From contig OZ251239.1 in NCBI GenBank assembly GCA_965240325.2, positions 1,364,001 through 1,428,000 on the forward strand: a DNA stretch of 64,000 nt, read 5' to 3'. Below are positions 40,506-52,445 of this stretch, in pieces. The number at the start of each line of letters is the position of its first letter. The first letter of the stretch is position 1. The translations under genes and the position numbers were made by a program. This stretch comes from Rebecca billardiae RCC1528. Lineage: Eukaryota > Haptophyta. The notes under the pieces were generated by a model. That model had not been told where the DNA came from, ran no database searches, and saw only the letters and a list, made by a program, of their open reading frames with translations.

Positions 40506-41290
40506 CGCAGTCCGAAACCATTTGTACGTAAAACGATCAACAGTGGCGGAGTAACAGTACTACAGGGGGTCCAGATGGTGGCGGGCCCCACTAGTGGCGG
40601 TGGCTGGCGCACGCGGCACGGGGCCGGGCCTAATCGCCCGTAATGCGGCACGTCCGTGCCTCTCGGGACGGGTATTGAGCGGTGGCGAGGTCGCCAAATC
40701 GCGTGGCGTGGTCCCAGACAAGGTTGTTACTAGTCCTGATCAGCTCGCTAGCCATGTCAGTCGATGATCACCTCGCCGTTGACAGGCGCGCACACGCTGC
40801 ACACGTGACACGTATTAATTGGCGCACGGCATAACACCGTCGGGCGGCGGTCGCACGACTACCGCGCAGTCAACATTGATCGTCAGACTCACGGTGTGTG
40901 GGGTCAGACAGAATATTGACTGGCCTGCACCGTCGCAAGGCATACCAAAGAGGTCGGCATGGCCGTCAGAAGGGTGATCCCGGTCCCTACTTGCCCATTC
41001 TTCCCATACGAGCCTCACACGATCGCCGCCCGCACGAGGACGTGGACGTGAACGTGAGAGTGGTCGAAAAGTCGGAACGGAAGCTGTCACACATGCTCAC
41101 ATGCTCGTACGGCGACGCCGACCGGCGTGTGGCATGCCCCCCGGTCCCGGACGTGCCACACGCGCCTTGGATCGTGGTGGGATTGGTGGGACGGGCATTC
41201 ACGCCCGCCATGGCTTCCTTTCCGAAGTGGGACACGGCATACTGTACAGTACGGCCTGGGCAGGCTGGCTCACCAGCACGGCCACACGAG
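40506..41290. other. Intergenic, no gene seen
   Basis: Moderate-GC spacer without a supported frame. Confidence 0.5.
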
Positions 41291-41376
41291 GGCGGCCTCG
41301 CCCTCAAGCTGGTTGGCAGGTCTTCACTGCCCCTTCGAGTAGCGCGGCACACGTTGCGTGGCTGACGCGCGCGAGG
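41291..41376 (+). promoter_or_regulatory. EsV-1-7 family leader, copy D
   Basis: A diverged version of the leader: GGGCGGCCTCGCCCTCAAGC, GGTCTTCACTGCCCCTTCGA and GTAGCGCGGCACACGTTGCG, ending …CGCGAGG before ATG 41377. Confidence 0.6.
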
Positions 41377-42759
41377 ATGCCCAGCACGTGCCGTCGAGTT
41401 GGCTGTGACAAGCAGCCGTCATTTGGCTATCCGGGTGCCGCGCCTCCCAGCCGCTGCGTCACGCACAAGCTGGCCGGCATGGTCGATTTGAAGAGCTGCA
41501 GGTGCGAGCACGCCGGCTGCATGCCCGGCGACACACGCCGCAGCCGCTGCGCCACGCACAAGCTAGCCGGCATGGTGGACGTGCAGCACCGCAGGTGCGA
41601 GCATGCCGGCTGTGTCAAGCAGCCGTACTTTGGCATGCCGGGCGACACACGTGCCAGCCGCTGCGGCACGCACAAGCTGGCCGGCATGGTCGACTTGCAC
41701 AGCCCCAGGTGTGGGCATGCCGGCTGTGACAAGCACCCGTGCTACGGCATGCCCGGCGACACACGCCGCAGCCGCTGCGCCACGCACAAGCTAGCCGGCA
41801 TGGTGGACGTGCAGCACCGCAGGTGCGAGCATGCCGGCTGTGTCAAGCAGCCGTACTTTGGCATGCCGGGCGACACACGTGCCAGCCGCTGCGGCACGCA
41901 CAAGCTGGCTGGCATGGTGGACGTGAAGAGCCGCAGGTGCGAGCATGCCGGCTGTGACAAGGTGCCGTCCTTTGGCAAGCCGGGTGACGCACGTCTCACC
42001 CGCTGCGCCGTGCACAAGCTGGCTGGCATGATCAATGTGCGCGCCTGGCGCGAGCGCAAGCGGGCTGCAGCCCCCGAGCCTCAGCAGGGCGGCAGCGCAA
42101 AGCGCCTGCGTGTGCAGCGCAATGGCGGCAGCACGACCGCAGCATCAGCTGCTGCTGCCAGCTCGCAGCCGCGTGCACAGCAACCGAGGGCCATGGCTCG
42201 CGCAGAGGCTCGCCCTTCGCGTCGCTCTGATGTCGCGAGTGGCAGCGGCCCGCGCAGCCCCGGCGATGGGCCGGGCAAGCGCGCTGGGCCAAGCAGGGCG
42301 CATGCAGCTCGCGCACAGCCAGCCCTGCGCACGGCTCCGCCTGCTGATGGGCCAGGCGGTGGAGGTGGCGGGGAGCATGCCGCAGATGCTCCGCTGCTCG
42401 GCCGGCTGGTCGAGCCCGCCGCAAGCACGCAGCACGCCGACGCTGCCGCCGAGCTCGCCGCCGAGCGTGCCGCCACCGAGCGCATGCGCGCCGAGCTCGT
42501 GCGCGCGCGCATGCGGCTGCGTCTCGCCGAGCAGGCGGCCGACCCGTCGCACCTGCGCGTGCTGCGCTTGGTCATGGAGGGCGAGGCCGAGCCTGTGGGC
42601 GGCCAGGAGCGCGTTGGCGCACGCTCTACTCCCGCGGCACGAGGTAATGAGCCTGATGACGAGCGCCAGGCCACGCTGCAGTACCTGCGCGAGCTCGAGG
42701 CGCGGGTGCGTGATCCTGCAGTGACGCCGCGCGACGATTCCGCGCGTGCTGGCAACTGA
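41377..42759 (+). CDS. EsV-1-7 repeat protein, copy D (6 repeats, one shortened)
   Basis: Intronless, 460 residues from ATG 41377 (MPSTCRRVGCDKQPSFGYPG). Unit 2 lacks the DKQPxFG stretch (RCEHAGCMPGDTRRSRC), leaving X9 instead of X16 between Cys 2 and 3, an in-frame 21-nt loss. Units 2-3 and 4-5 look like a recent two-unit duplication: both pairs have [16 protein letters not shown] followed by [19 protein letters not shown], and unit 4 is the intact counterpart of shortened unit 2. The C-terminus is conserved ([45 protein letters not shown]). The in-frame extension upstream to 41101 is disregarded because it includes the conserved leader. Confidence 0.87.
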   Translation: MPSTCRRVGCDKQPSFGYPGAAPPSRCVTHKLAGMVDLKSCRCEHAGCMPGDTRRSRCATHKLAGMVDVQHRRCEHAGCVKQPYFGMPGDTRASRCGTHKLAGMVDLHSPRCGHAGCDKHPCYGMPGDTRRSRCATHKLAGMVDVQHRRCEHAGCVKQPYFGMPGDTRASRCGTHKLAGMVDVKSRRCEHAGCDKVPSFGKPGDARLTRCAVHKLAGMINVRAWRERKRAAAPEPQQGGSAKRLRVQRNGGSTTAASAAAASSQPRAQQPRAMARAEARPSRRSDVASGSGPRSPGDGPGKRAGPSRAHAARAQPALRTAPPADGPGGGGGGEHAADAPLLGRLVEPAASTQHADAAAELAAERAATERMRAELVRARMRLRLAEQAADPSHLRVLRLVMEGEAEPVGGQERVGARSTPAARGNEPDDERQATLQYLRELEARVRDPAVTPRDDSARAGN

Positions 42760-42906
42760 CGATGTGTACGTGTCACGTCGTCGTACGAAGTCATGCATGT
42801 CACCGTCGTCTGTTACTGTCAGTCGGTTTGATCACAGTCAGTCACACGAAGCGTACCCTTGGTCACACCGTCGTCACCATCAATCATCCGGCATAGATCA
42901 TGGATG

Positions 42907-43181
42907 ATGGTTGTATAACCGCTCGGTTATGCGGGTATAACTCACCGGTAGCCCTCATGAGGGCGGGCTGGCAGCCAGGGTCCGGCTGCCTGGAGGTTTT
43001 CCGGTCGTCAAGCCGAGCCAGGCCCGGATTGGGCGCGGGCCTGGATTGGCTCAGCAGCTTGGCAAGCCATGCGCGTCTGGGTGCGGCCGCGCTCGCTGGC
43101 TGCACCCGCGGCGCGGCGGCCGGCGTGGCTGCTCTGGTCACCGCGGCGCTGGTGGCTGCTCCTCCTCTGGGAGTTGTTTCT
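42907..43181 (+). repeat. Left 275-bp direct repeat
   Basis: It contains the inverted repeat ATAACCG-CT-CGGTTAT and palindrome CCCTCATGAGGG near its start. It matches 44232-44506 at a constant 1325-bp offset. Confidence 0.85.
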
Positions 43182-43260
43182 TCCAGGTGCGTGTGCGTCG
43201 GCGGTAGGCCGCCCTCAGCCCTCGCTCTCTCCACTCGTGCACCTGCCCTGCTTGCTCTCT

Positions 43261-43566
43261 GCTTTCGATGGGGGCGCCTCGGAGCCGCTTCGAGGCGTCC
43301 CCGTCTGCAATCTTCTCATGCTCTATCTGCTTTCGATGGGGGCGCCTCGGAGCCGCTTCGAGGCGTCCCCGTCTGCAATCTATCTTCTCATGCTCTGCTT
43401 TCGATGGGGGCGCCTCGGAACCGCTTCGAGGCGTCCCCGTCTGCAATCTTCTCATGCTCTGCTTTCAATGGGGGCGCCTCGGAACCGCTTCGAGGCGTCC
43501 CCGTCTGCAATCTTCTCATGCTCTGCTTTCGATGGGGGCGCCTGGGAACCGCTCCCAGGCGTCCCC
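43261..43566 (+). repeat. Tandem array of five 64/68-bp hairpin units
   Basis: Units start at 43261, 43329, 43397, 43461 and 43525. Each contains GGGGGCGCCTCGGA, a 5-nt (G/A)CCGC loop and TTCGAGGCGTCCCC, which fold into a 14-bp stem (two G·U if RNA). In unit 5 the stem reads GGGGGCGCCTGGGA / TCCCAGGCGTCCCC: both sides changed so that pairing is kept. Spacers read GTCTGCAATCTTCTCATGCT. Confidence 0.85.
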
Positions 43567-44231
43567 GTCTGCAATCTTCTCACGCTTCGCAGTCTCGCTT
43601 GCCTTCATCGCCTGGCGGGTGGGTGCTGCTCTCTCCTTCTCTGCCGCCTCCTCTGCAGTCTGCCGTGCACTGCTGTGTGTGGGATGCGACCTGCTACCTT
43701 ATCTGACGCTACGCGTGCGTGTCTCGCGCCTGCTTCCCGCCTGCGCCGCCGCCGCCGCGCATGTTTTCGTGCCCACTGTCTCATGCCGTCTGGATCGTCC
43801 TTACTCATACAACCCTGCGGGGAGCCCCTCTGGGCCTCTGCCGCCTTCGGTCCTCGCGCTACCCCTTCGGCGGCCTCGGCCTCTTCGGGCCCCCGGCCAC
43901 CACCCCTGCGGGGTGTGGCATTCCACACCTCCTTCTGGGTGGAGGCCCTCGAGGCCTCTGCCTCCTGCGGCGCCGCGCTCTGCCCAAACTTGCGTTGGGG
44001 GGGGGCGTCGGCTGCCAGCGCCTGCGGTCTACGTGCTCCATCGAGTACTTCCTCTTCGGCGTCTAGGCGGTCATCGGCTTCTGTCGGCGTAGTTGCTCGA
44101 ATGCATCGGCGAGTCCTTCCTGGTCGGCGTCGCATCCTGGACGGCTTCGGGGGTGTGACCTAGTCACCTCACGCGTTTATCAACGCGGCCCCCACCTCAA
44201 TCTACTCTCATGTGGGTCTACCGAGTGAGTT

Positions 44232-44506
44232 ATGGTTGTATAACCGCTCGGTTATGCGGGTATAACTCACCGGTAGCCCTCATGAGGGCGGGCTGGCAGC
44301 CAGGGTCCGGCTGCCTGGAGGTTTTCCGGTCGTCAAGCCGAGCCAGGCCCGGATTGGGCGCGGGCCTGGATTGGCTCAGCAGCTTGGCAAGCCATGCGCG
44401 TCTGGGTGCGGCCGCGCTCGCTGGCTGCACCCGCGGCGCGGCGGCCGGCGTGGCTGCTCTGGTCACCGCGGCGCTGGTGGCTGCTCCTCCTCTGGGAGTT
44501 GTTTCT
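44232..44506 (+). repeat. Right 275-bp direct repeat
   Basis: Second copy of the direct repeat. It ends about 300 bp before the start codon of the giant Sec14/SMP gene and so lies in its promoter or 5' UTR region. Confidence 0.85.
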
Positions 44507-44809
44507 CCCTGCCCTCCCACCCTGCTGGTTGCTGGGTGGGCATGGCCTTGGGATGATGGAGACACATCAACACAGTCATCCGTCCGGTCAGGTGCTGCAT
44601 CCTGCGCTCCGGCTCGACCCGGCGGACCCGCCGCTGCGTGTCCGGTCAATCATCAGCGCGGCGCGCGCGGCGCCATTGTCGCGCAGCGGCCTTGGCCGGC
44701 GGACGCTCGACGCCGACGGCCGATGCAGCCTCGCGGCGCCTCGCCCACGCCGGGCGAGGCGGACGACGCGAGCGAGCAGCCGGGCGCGGAGGGCGCGGAG
44801 CGCTCGGCC
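44507..44809. other. 5' region of the giant lipid-transfer gene
   Basis: 303 bp between the right direct repeat and the start codon. Nothing specific recognised. Confidence 0.4.
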
Positions 44810-44871
44810 ATGGAGCTCACGCCGCTCGCCGCGCCGTCCTCCTGGTCCGCCTGGTCCGGCTGGTCGATCTT

Positions 44872-44916
<45 letters not shown>

Positions 44917-46697
44917 GGACGAGGTGCCGAGCAACGACGCGTGGCGGCGCGAGCACGGGATCGACGAGCTGCTGGACGAGCCGCTCCCGCCCGCGCTGAG
45001 CGAGTGCTTCTTCCGCCACGGCACCGACCGCAACGCCACGCCGCTCTTTGTGTTCGAGCCGGGCCAGCTGCGAGACCCGGAGGAGGTGATTCGGCGCGAG
45101 GGCGCAGAGGCGTTCCACCGGTTCGCGCTGCGCTGCCTGGAGCACATGCGGCGCGACGCGGTGGCGGAGCGCGCGGGGCGCGTCGCGCTGCTCGTCGACA
45201 TGCACGCCACCTCGCTCCGCGCGCACTTCAAGCCCGCCGTGCTGCGCGCCCTCCACCGCGCGCTCATGGCGCGCTCGCACTTTATCGAGCCGCAGGCGCT
45301 TGCCGCGCGGCGCGCGGCGGGCGGCGCGGCGCCGGCGGGCGGCGGCGCGGCGGAGGGCGCGGCGGGCGGCGGGCCGCTGCCCACCGACCCCGCCTCGGGC
45401 GGCGGCATGCGCCTGCAGTACGTGCTGTTTGTGCGCGCGCCCTCCGGGCTGCCCCTGAGCAGAGAGCTGTCACCCTTCATTTCAGACTCGCCCTCCTGGT
45501 GAGGCACGCCCCCGCGGCGGCACTGCGGCGCGGGGGCGTGGCGGCCTGCCTGCTGGCCTGCGCGTGGGTGGGCGGGGCGGCGCCGCCGCGCCCCGCCGCC
45601 GCCAACGCCGCTGCCCACCCGCACACCCGCCCCCCCGCGCAGGTCTTTTGTCGTCGCGACCGACGACGAGACTGCGGGCACGCTCGCGCGCTATGTTTCG
45701 GCCGAGCACGTGCCGGCGCCGCTCGGCGGCGAGTGCGCGTGCTGCGTGCGCCGCGCGCACGCGCAGGCGGCGGAGGCGGTCGAGCGCCTCCTCAGCCCCG
45801 CGCTCCGCCCGAGCCCGTCCGAGCTGTGCGTGCGCAAGGTGATGCGCGCCGAGCCGGCGCTGTTTGAGGCCCAGGTGAGCGCACTGCGCGCGCGGCTGCT
45901 TGAGGAGGAGGCGCGCGCCGCGGTGGTGGCGGCGGGCGGCGGCGCGGGCGGCGGGCTGCCCGGCGCCGGCGCCGCCGCCGCCACCGTCTCCTCCGCCCTC
46001 GGCCTGCACTGGGGCTCCTCGCGGCGCAGCTCGGGCGGCGGCGCAGCGCTCGCCGAGCGCGGCGGCGGCGGCGGCGGCGGCGGCACGGCGGCGGCGGCGC
46101 CGCCGAGCCCGCGCGCCGCCGCGCTGCTCGCCGATGCGGCCCAGCGCGCGCTCGAGTCCAACCTGCTGCTGCGCGACGACTCGGCGCTGCGCCGCTTCGT
46201 GCTCGACTCGGGCGGGGATCTCGGCGCGGCCGCGACCGCGCTGCGCGCCACCCTCGCGTGGCGGCGCGAGTGGCGGGTCGACGGCCTACTGGAGGAGGAG
46301 GCGGGCTGGGCGGGCACGGGCGGGGGGGGCGGCGCGTATGCGAGCGCGCCGCCCGCCGCCCCCGCGGCCGGCGGCGGCGGCGGCTCGGCCGCGCGCGCGG
46401 CGCAGCTGGAGCTCCTCGAGGACTTCTGCTTCGTGCGCCACCGCACCGACCACCAGGGCCACCCGCTCTTCATGCTCCGCCTCGGCTTCCTGGCGGACGT
46501 GGAGGGCACAGCCCGCGCGCTCGGCGACCGCGCGACCGTGTTGTTTGGAGTGCGCTGCATCGAGCGCTGCGCGCGCGCGCTCGCGTCGGAGGCGGACGCG
46601 GAGCGCGCGGCGGGCTCGCCCGGCGGCGGCGAGGACGGCGGCGAGGCCGGCGCCGCCCGCGCCGCCTCGCCCTTTGAGCTCGAGCCGCGATCGCTCG

Positions 46698-46734
<37 letters not shown>

Positions 46735-47826
46735 TGCCGACGCGGACGTGTCAGCGGATGGCGGCCCGTTGGCGTACGCGCGCCGCGCCGCGCCCTCCGC
46801 GCGCCGCCCGCCGCCGCCGCCCGGCCGCGTCTCGCTCCTGATCGACCTGCACGGCGTGACCATCTCGCGCTTCGTCTTCTCCGCGTACCTGCTGCGCATC
46901 CTGCACGAGGTGATCGACATCGGCGACCGCCACTACCCGGCGATGCTGGCGCGCGTGCTCGTCGTGAACGCGCCCGCCTCGTTCCTCGCGCAGGCGTGGG
47001 GGGTGTTTTCGTACGCGCTGGGGGACGAGGCGCACCGCGCGGTGGTGGCGGTGGGCAGCGCGGAGCAGCTGCTCGCGCACGTGCCCAGGGCGTGCCTGCC
47101 GCGCGCGCTCGGCGGCCGCTGCACGTGCCAGGGCACGCGCTGCGTGCTCGACGTGGCGAGGCCGGCCGCGCTGCTCGTCGCCGACGCGGCGGGCGGCGCG
47201 GCGGGCGGCGCGGCGGGCGGCGGCGGCTCGCTCGGCGCGCTCGCCTCCGGGTTGAGCAGCGCGGGCAGCAGCCTGCACGCCGGCAGGCGGGGCGCGGGCG
47301 GCGGCGGTGGCGCGTGCGGCGGCGGCGGCTGTGCTCTCGGCGTGGGCGCGGGGGCGGGCGGCGTGGGCTGCGCGCCCGGCGCCGGGCTCAGCCTCGGCTC
47401 CTCCTCCACGTCCGTCGTCTCGGCAGCGGGCGTCGGCGGCGCCGCCGAGCCGAGCGCGGAGGGCGGGGCGCTGCTCGGTGGCGGCGGCAGCAGCAGCGCT
47501 CGCGCGTACGACGCGGTCAAGGCGGCGGCCGCGGCGGCGGGCGCGTCGGTCCGGGCGAAGGCGGTGGGCGGCACGCGCGCCGCCGCCGCCGCCGCCTCGG
47601 CCGCCGCCGCCGCTGCGAGCGCCCCCCCGCTGCCGCACGAGCAGCCGCTGCCTGCCGCGCTCACGGCGGACGCCGACGGCGCTGGGGGCGGCGGCGGCAG
47701 CAGCAGCGCCGTCAGCCCCCGGAGCGGCAGCGGCGGCTCGCGCCAGTCCTCGCCGGGCGGCGGCTTCTTCGGCGGCGGCGGAGACGGCGCTGCTGCCGGC
47801 GGCCCGCTCCGCCGAGGCTCAGCGGT

Positions 47827-47859
<33 letters not shown>

Positions 47860-48710
47860 GGGCGGCGGCGGCGGCGGCGGGCCGCACGCTCGAGGGCTGA
47901 CACTCGAGCTGGTCGAGCTGCAGCACGCGCCGAGGCGCATCTCGCGGCTGCTGCTCGACGCGGCGCACCGGCGCGGCCGCTCCGTCTCCTCGCTGCTCGT
48001 GCACTCGTGGCTCACGTCCTTTGGCGCGGGCGCGCCGCCGCACGGCGGCGGCGGCGGCGGCGGCGGCGCGGACGCGGGCGGCGGCGCGGACGCGAGCGTG
48101 GGCGGTCCGGCGGTGCGGGCGCAGCGCTCCTTCTCGCTGTCCAACGCGCTGGCGAGCGCGCTCTCCGGCGGCGGCGGCGGCTCGCCCGAGCGCCGGATGC
48201 CGCCGCGCACGCGCAGCTTCAGTGTGTCCACGCCGCGCGCGCGCGCGGGCGCGGGCGCGGGCGGCGGCGGCGCGCTCGGCGGCGGCGGCGCTGGCGGCGC
48301 GCGCGGCGGCGTGCGGCGCGCGCTGACGTGGGCGGCGGCGGCGCTGCGCGGCGGCGGCGGCGGCGGCGGCGGCCGCGCGCGCGCGCGCGCCGCCGCGCGC
48401 GCCGCCGCCGAGCAGCGCCGCCGCCAGTTCGCGCTGAGCATGCACGGCGCGGCCGCAGTTCTCCAGCTGCGCGCGCCCGGCGCGCGCGGCCGCGCCGCCG
48501 CCTCAGGGCCTGCCTCGGCCCAGTCTGACGACAGCGACGGCCTGCACACTCTGGTGGCGGCGCTGGCGCCGCAGCTCGCGGCGGTGGGCGTGAGCGTGGC
48601 CGAGGCGGGGCACGTGCCGCGGCGCGGGCTGTGGCTGCTGCTCGTGCACTACGCGCCGCCGCCGAGCACGGCACTCGCCCGGGGGGCGCTCGGCGCGGCC
48701 GCGGCGGCGC

Positions 48711-48753
<43 letters not shown>

Positions 48754-49349
48754 GGCCGGCGCGGCCGCGGACGCGGCGGCCATGCTGCACGCGCTGCGCG
48801 AGCGGCTGGAGGCGGCGCCGCTCTCGGCGGCGGCGGCGCAGACGTGCTCGCGCCTCGGGCTCGGCGGCGCGCGCCCGCCGCGCCCCGCCGCCGCCGCCCC
48901 CATCCCCGCAGCCATCGACACACCGCCCACGCTGCTCGGCGCGCTGCGCGCGACCGGTGCGCTCCGCGCCGCGCGGCCGCTGCACGCCGGGGCGCCGCTC
49001 AACGCGCTGCTGGGCGCGGGCAGCACGCCGATCCAGCGCTGGCTGGGGCGGCCGCCGAGCGCGGACGGCTGCGTGCTCGGCGGCATGCGCGCGTACGCCG
49101 GCCAGCGCGCGCCGCTCTGCCTCTGGGTGTGCGGCCGTGCGCTCGGCGCGCTCGCCTGGCCGTGCGCGGTTGCTGCGTGTCTAGACGGCGCGCGGCGCGC
49201 GCGCGCGGCCGCGCGCGCCGCGCGCGCCGCCGCGGCGCTCGGCGCGGCGGCGGGCGGCGAGGGGGCGGGGCCGGAGGGCGGCGTGGGCGCGGCGCTCGCG
49301 GCGTGGGCGCGCGCCGCCGCCGCTCTCCTCGGGGATGACGGCGGCGCGA

Positions 49350-49383
<34 letters not shown>

Positions 49384-50223
49384 TGGCGCGCGCGGAGGCG
49401 CGGCGGCCGCGGGCGGCGCGGCGCGCGGCGCGGCGCTCGGCGCGGCGGCGGGCGACCCGCCCGGCGCGCACGCGGCGGGCGCGGTGATGCTGCTCTGCGC
49501 GCTCCTCTACGGCGCCGCGCGCGCCGTGCTCAGCGCGGAGGCGGCGCGCGCGGCGCTCGCGCGCCGCGCGGCGCGCGAGCGGCGCGCGGCCGCGCGCGCC
49601 ACCGCCGGCGGCGCCTCCGCGGGGAGCGCGCCGCCGGTCGGCGCGGCCGAGGGCTCGCTGGCGTTCGGGCTGGCGTGGGCCGCGCTCGCGCTGCTGCTGA
49701 TCGGCGGCGCGGGCGGCGCCGCGTACGTCTTGCTCCGCGCGCACCTCCTCCTCGCGCGCGCGCTGGCGCTCGCGCCGCGGCTGAGCGCGCGCGCGAGCGC
49801 CGCGCGCGCCGCCGCGGCCGCGGGCGGCGCCGCGCTCGCGCCGACGAGCGCGGCGGGGGTGCGGCTGCAGCTGCTCGCGGCGCTGGCGCGGCTGGCGCGC
49901 CGCGGCGTGCGCGGGCTCGGCGTCGCCGCGTGCCGCGCCGCCGAGCTCACCACCTTCGCCGCCGCCACCGCCGCGCTCGGCGGCGCGAGCGCGCGCGCCG
50001 CGCGCGCCGCGTGCACCGCGCTCGCCGCCGCGGAGGCGCGCGCGGCCGGGCTCGTCTCGCGCTCGGCGTGCGACGAGGAGGAGCGCGCGCTGGGCGACGG
50101 GCGGTACCTGCTCGTGCGCGCGGGCGCGGTGCTCGCCGTCGCCCTCTGCGCGCCGCTCCACGCGCTGTGCTCGGGCGGCGGCGGTGCCGCCGCGCTCGGC
50201 GCCGCGCCGCCGGCCGGCGGCGC

Positions 50224-50259
<36 letters not shown>

Positions 50260-52408
50260 GGTGGGCGCCGAGCGGCGGCGGCTGGGCGCGGAGCTGAGCG
50301 CGCTCTTCGCGGCGCACTGCCTGAGCGCGCTCCTCTCGATGGTGAGCGCGCGCGTCGCCAGCGGCGCGGGCGCCGGCTCGGGCGCCGCCGCCGCGCGCTC
50401 GCGCGTCGTCTGTGCCGCCGACATGAAAGACGGCGGAGGCGGCGGCGGCGGAGCGATGCGGCGGAGCGGGTGCGCGTCGGCGGACGCGGACGCGGCGGCG
50501 GAGGCCGCGGCGGCGGCCGAGCTCACCACCACGCTCGCCTTCGCCTTCGCCGAGACCTCCGCCCCCGCGCACGACGCCTCGGCCGCCGCGGCAGACTGCG
50601 CGTGTCTCTGGGCGCTGGGCGGTTGCTTCGTGGCGCACAGGCCTGCGCTCGCGCTCGCCGCGGCGGTGGCGTCGCTCGTGCGGCTGCGGGCGGACTGGCT
50701 GCAGACGCTGCTGCTCTCGCGGCGCGGCTGGCCCGCCGGCGCGGGCGTGCTGCGCGCGCGCGGCGCGGACGCGGCGGACGGCGGCGGCGGCGGCGCGGGC
50801 GCGGCGGCGGCGCGCGAGCGCGCGCAGAGTGTAGGCGCGCCGCCGCCCGCGCCGCTCGGCGCGGCGGGCGAGGCGGAGGAGCGCTGGCTCGACGCGCGGC
50901 TGGGCAGCGCGGACGGCGCGGCGCGCGCGCACATCGCGCTGCTGCGTGCGCTCGGCGTGCTCGCCGTCGTCACCAACGCCGCGCTGCTGCTCCCCGCGGG
51001 GGCGGCGCGCGGCGCGGGCGGCGCGGGCGGCCGCGGCGGCGGCGCGCCGTCGGCCGGCGCGGGCGCGGCAGCAGCGCCGCCGCAGCCCGACGCCGCGTGC
51101 GAGCTCGCCGCCGCCGCCGCGACCACGCGCGCCGCGCTGCTGCTGGCCGCCGCGAGCGTCGGCGTCCTCGTCCTCTGCGGGCCACTCACGCAGCCGCCGC
51201 CGCCCGCGGGCGCGGCGGCGGGTTGGGCGGAGGGCGAGGCGGAGGAGGCCGACGAGGCTGAGAGGTGCACGCTGCTGGGCGCGCACCACGGCTGCTCCGC
51301 CGCGGCGGCGGGCGAGGTGAGCGCCCGGGCCCTCGCCGCGGAGGAGGCGCGGCAGTGGCTCTTCGGCAGCGGCGCGCCGCCGCAGAGCGCGCTCGCCATG
51401 CGCCGCGCGGCCGTGCGAGTGCTGCTGACTCCGTCGCTCGGCGCGCTCGGCGCGGCGGCGGACGGCGCGCACGCCGCGGCGCGCGGCGCGGCGGCGCACG
51501 TCACGCCGTTCGCCGCGCTCACGCTGCTCACCGTCGGCGCGGCGTGGGTCGCGGGCGCGCACGGCATGCACTTTGGCGTCGGCCTCTCGCTCGCCGCGCT
51601 GCTGCACGAGGCGCAGCGCGTGCGCGCGCGACAGGTGGCGTTGCGCGCGCACGCGGCGGCCACGCGCGAGGCGGACGCGCTGCGGGCGTTCGCGCGCGCG
51701 CACGCCGCGCCGCCGGCGCTGCTGTCCGCCGCCGACGCGAAGGCGGCCGCCGCGGCGGCGGGCGCGGCCGCGGCGCACGCCGCGGCGACGCGCGCCTTGG
51801 CGGAGGCGGCGAGCGGCGCCGCGGGCGCGCGCGACGGCGGCGGCGGCGGGTACGCGCCCGGCGGCGCGCCGAGCGGCCTGGGCGGCTCCGGCTGCGGCGG
51901 CAGCAGCTCGGCCGTCGTGCGCAAGGGGCCGAGCACCGGCTCCATCGCCGCGGCCAAGGCGGCCGCCTCCGCGGCGAAGGTGGCGACGGCGGTGGGCGCG
52001 CGCGCGGCGGCGGCGAGCGGCGCGGGCGCCGCGCGCGCCGCCACGGCACTGGACGGCCCGTGGCTGGGCGGCGAGCCGAGCGCGCCGCCGGCGAGGCCCA
52101 GCAGGGCGGCGTGCGCCGGCGGCGGCGCGGGCAGCAGCAGCGCGGCGAGCAACCGCCGGCGCTCCTTCTCCTCCGGGGACGTGCTGAGCGGCGCGGACGA
52201 GGCCGCCGCAGCCGCCACCGACGTGGCCAGCGCTCTGTCTGCCGCTGTCGCGAGCGCCGCGGCCGCCGCCGCCAGCTGCGCCGCGGCGGGCGGCTCGCTG
52301 CCGTCCACGCCCAAGCAGGGCGAGCGGCTGCTGCAGGTGCGGCTGAACGCGCCCCTCTCGACGCCGCCCACGCCCGACCCCGGCACGCCCACGCGCCACG
52401 CCGCTGCG

Positions 52409-52445
<37 letters not shown>

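Larger units (their letters stand above)
42907..44506. mobile_element. 1.6-kb element with 275-bp direct terminal repeats
   Basis: Two 275-bp direct repeats (42907-43181 and 44232-44506) that I read as identical flank a ~1.05-kb interior. The interior has a tandem hairpin array (43261-43566), then a C/G-rich tract full of CCTTCGG and CCTGCGG-type mini-hairpins (43800-44030), and CGCGTT-TATC-AACGCG near 44172-44190. There is no reverse transcriptase or integrase, so a non-autonomous, TRIM-like LTR element is one option. The repeat begins (A)TGGTTGTATAACC but does not end in CA, and I see no target-site duplication, so a simple segmental duplication is the alternative. Confidence 0.5.

Noticed and set aside
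41101-41376. N-terminal extensions of EsV-1-7 copies D (and similarly A and E) to earlier in-frame ATGs
   Set aside because: Copies B and C start at the ATG just before CGRAGC-type unit 1, and the upstream part is the conserved leader read in an arbitrary frame.
42900-44163. Long plus-strand frames across the direct-repeat element
   Set aside because: They translate the tandem hairpin units in several frames and change frame between units; structure, not protein, is the conserved property.
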